Assembly: GCA_905331475.1 (NCBI GenBank)
Contig: CAJNYU010002054.1
Span: 62,001 to 126,000 of the forward strand
DNA length: 64,000 nt
From: Rotaria socialis
Taxonomy: Eukaryota > Rotifera > Eurotatoria > Philodinida > Philodinidae
Direction: 5' to 3'
The notes beneath the pieces were generated by a model. The model worked only from the letters and a program-made list of their open reading frames with translations. It was not told the DNA's origin and ran no database searches. Of the stretch, positions 61,765-64,000 are shown in pieces. The position numbers and the translations under genes are program-made. Position 1 is the first letter of the stretch. Every line of letters begins with the position of its first letter.

Positions 61765-62864
61765 ATGTTACAACATTGAAGGAGAACGCTCGAATTGAAA
61801 TCTATTCCGCTCTGTTGTGTATGTCGATAACAGAGATACTCATCACGGCTGAAAATGTGCCGCTACCGTCACGCAACTAGTTGTGGGGAAAAAAAGCTGC
61901 CACGCTACTAGTTGGATGCTATTTAAAAAACCTTTTGATTTTCAAGACTGGTTGATTTAAACTAGTCGATCAGATTCGTTAGCGTTTACAGTATAAAATG
62001 TATGATGCCCGAAATTCTGTGAAAATTCATCAATTTTTGAAATTTGTTCCTAAAATACCTGTGACGGCTACCGTGACGACATTAAAAACTTCTCATCAAC
62101 GCTGCTGTCACACTACAATGATTTTTGAAAAACATCTCTTGCTTCCGCACCGCTGCCAACATACCCAATCGATAGTGTTGTGACTATTGTTCGAATGTAA
62201 TTATAAAAGGCTAAATATACACAAATATTGCATATATTCAATTATATCCAACATCAATAAAAAATACTCAATTTCATTCATATGTCAGGTTATTAATAGA
62301 CTTGATATATCTCATCAAACATCAAAATAATTTACTCTACTTTGGACGAAAAATTAAAAAAACAATCAAAGCTATAATTGCTGTTATTACGACATTTTTA
62401 TTTTCGATTAAAGTAGGATTTACAACATCAAAATCACTTCAAATTCAGAATTTTTTAAAAATGTTCTCAAAATGAGCCAAACAGTTATCTATCATCTAAA
62501 TACCAAACCGAATTTCTGAATATTATTTGAATGGTACACAAACGACCGAAGAAAAGAATGGTCGACTATAATAAAGATTGTAAAAAAGATATCAATCGAT
62601 AATTTCGTCGAAATAAAAAAAGTCGAAAATTTTAGTATACAGTAGTTCAATTATTAAGATGTAAATAATTTAACTGATATTTCGAGCAGAGAGAATTTTT
62701 TTTAAAGATCATGCATAATTAGGGTCGAAGAATTCCTGAGCTCGACTAATATACATTATTAGGCTCAGATTCGCTTGCCTTCTTTTCTCTCACATTATTC
62801 AACTCAGTTATCAGCAAGACAGCAACGTGATGGTATAGCAACAGAATGGAACAAAAGGATAATC
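61765..62864. other. Intergenic region, nothing supported
   Basis: AT-rich DNA without recognised genes or repeats. Confidence 0.4.
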
Positions 62865-62934
62865 TCCATCCGCTGGAATCGAACCAACGTCTTCTGCTTT
62901 CCGGGCAGCTGTACTACCATTATATTAGAAAGCA
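62865..62934 (-). tRNA. tRNA-like sequence (pseudogene or SINE head)
   Basis: On the minus strand the T arm is good: GTTGG/CCAGC around TTCGATT, a standard B box. AATGGTAGTAC is a fair A box and D arm. The anticodon arm has loop CCGGAAA with four of five stem pairs, and the acceptor stem pairs at only about five of seven. The core CCCGGAAAGCAGAAGACG parallels the one at 54.96 kb. Likely non-functional. Confidence 0.45.
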
Positions 62935-64000
62935 GCGTGTATTATTCGTTTGTTCCGTCTGATGATCGAAGGAGAATACTTCGGTGATAACAGATTCGTC
63001 TGATAAAACGTTTATGGACCCAGAATCGTTCGATCGAAACCCTAATCCACTTTCCCCCGACGACTCCACAGGGAGTCCCCTCAAAAGAACGAAATCTCTA
63101 GGGACTCTCTGGGGATTCTTCTAGGGAGAGTTGACTAGGGAATTGTTGTATTCCGTCCTGATTAGTTAGTATTCTGTATATGAACTTCATAAGGTCTGGA
63201 AAAATTTGGATCTGAACCCAATGGACCCTATGCGCAAGTAATATTGTAGAAGATAGAAGCATCACAAAAGTGCCGCAAATGTAAGAATTCATATTAGCTA
63301 ATAAAGTATTTGTTTTGCTTTTCAGCAGTAAGTAACAAAGCAAATATACAATAATTCATTAAGATGAATTTTTAATGCGGTGCGAAGCACTGCATTAATG
63401 TAGTTCTTCGAGAGTTTTCTTTTTCTTTTACTTACTAAAAGAACTAGGCATGTTTTTGTAACCTCATGATCTTCACTATGATAAATCAGAAAACTTTCGA
63501 TCGAAAGCGATCTTACAGTAACAAAAACGAATTTTTGGTATACTTTTTGATAATTTTCACTACTAAGCTCCGTTCATTGAGAAAGATCGTTCCAAAATGA
63601 CGGTTTTAAAAGGAATTTATATTGCTTTTTTAATTCGAAATAATAAAACGAAAAATTAGGCGCCATTTTCTCTATATTAATGTGTGGAACAGCTATAAAA
63701 AAAACCTGATTACAAATTATGAATCATATACATAATTCAATGTTCAATTGATATTGTTTTTTCAAAATCTGTTTTAGACACGAATAACGTTCTCGTAGTC
63801 ATATATTTGACTACGACTACTTTGACTTTATTAAAAAGTTTCATTAATTGATAAGTTAACTATATTTTCTTCTTTTTTTATTTTCTCGACATATACATAT
63901 TTTTATCATCAATTATTCATGACACACTGGTATTGAAGATGCAGCATCAAAAAATACTCGTTCGAACGCTAATGTAACTATTGAGATAGATTTAATACCA
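62935..64000. other. Repeat-derived right end without genes
   Basis: 63036–63140 holds another motif cluster (GGGACTC/GAGTCCC and TAGGGA variants). 63372–63398 is a near-perfect hairpin, TTAATGCGGTGC with loop GAA. The rest is AT-rich and featureless. Confidence 0.45.

Overview
The window is animal nuclear DNA. Genes are intron-rich with GT–AG introns, some only 58 bp long. Intergenic DNA is strongly AT-rich, and the gene set is metazoan: tektin-1, an innexin, USP2-type deubiquitinase, ribosomal protein eL20, SCOC, an EVI1/PRDM16-type zinc-finger factor, a Slac2/synaptotagmin-like Rab effector and a cytochrome P450. An innexin gap-junction gene points to an invertebrate, most likely a protostome. 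The compact introns and families of secreted modular proteins would suit a rotifer, but that placement is my inference.

Layout. 0.8–1.4 kb (−): 5' exons of a Rab-binding FYVE-like zinc-finger protein. 4.0–10.0 kb (+): seven-exon MECOM/PRDM16-like factor with two zinc-finger clusters and no PR domain found; its last intron has AT–AC ends. 13.3–22.1 kb: SCOC (−) and tektin-1 (+) diverge from a 309-bp spacer. A complete four-exon innexin (−) lies inside tektin-1 intron 3, and a TA-flanked DNA transposon lies in its intron 1. 25.8–28.6 kb (−): type I membrane protein with a threonine-rich stalk. 34.1–34.6 kb (−): small secreted protein with a knottin-like cysteine tail. 35.6–37.2 kb (+): intronless P450. 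38.8–40.3 kb (+): type II membrane protein made of cysteine-rich modules, one module per phase 1-1 exon. 44.2–46.9 kb (−): USP2-like deubiquitinase. 47.1–47.7 kb (−): eL20.

From 47.8 kb to the right end I find no host gene. This half is made of degenerate DNA transposons. Several have terminal inverted repeats and target duplications, and many carry dense arrays of one short motif that differs from element to element (GGTTCG, AGGATCCTG, TCTCGAAA, AGGAC, CTTGAA and others). Similar elements sit between genes in the left half (30.4 and 42.7 kb). A 368-bp element at 23.4 kb with a perfect 9-bp duplication is Mutator-like. Two tRNA-like cloverleaves with related cores occur at 54.9 and 62.9 kb.

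The genes do not form one pathway; this is an ordinary mixed chromosome segment. The observations most worth following are the AT–AC intron, the missing PR domain, the nested innexin, the knottin-like peptide, the two in-frame TGA codons at the end of the modular gene, and the motif-array transposons. Exon joins were read by eye from splice consensus, reading phase and remembered family similarity; no search was run.
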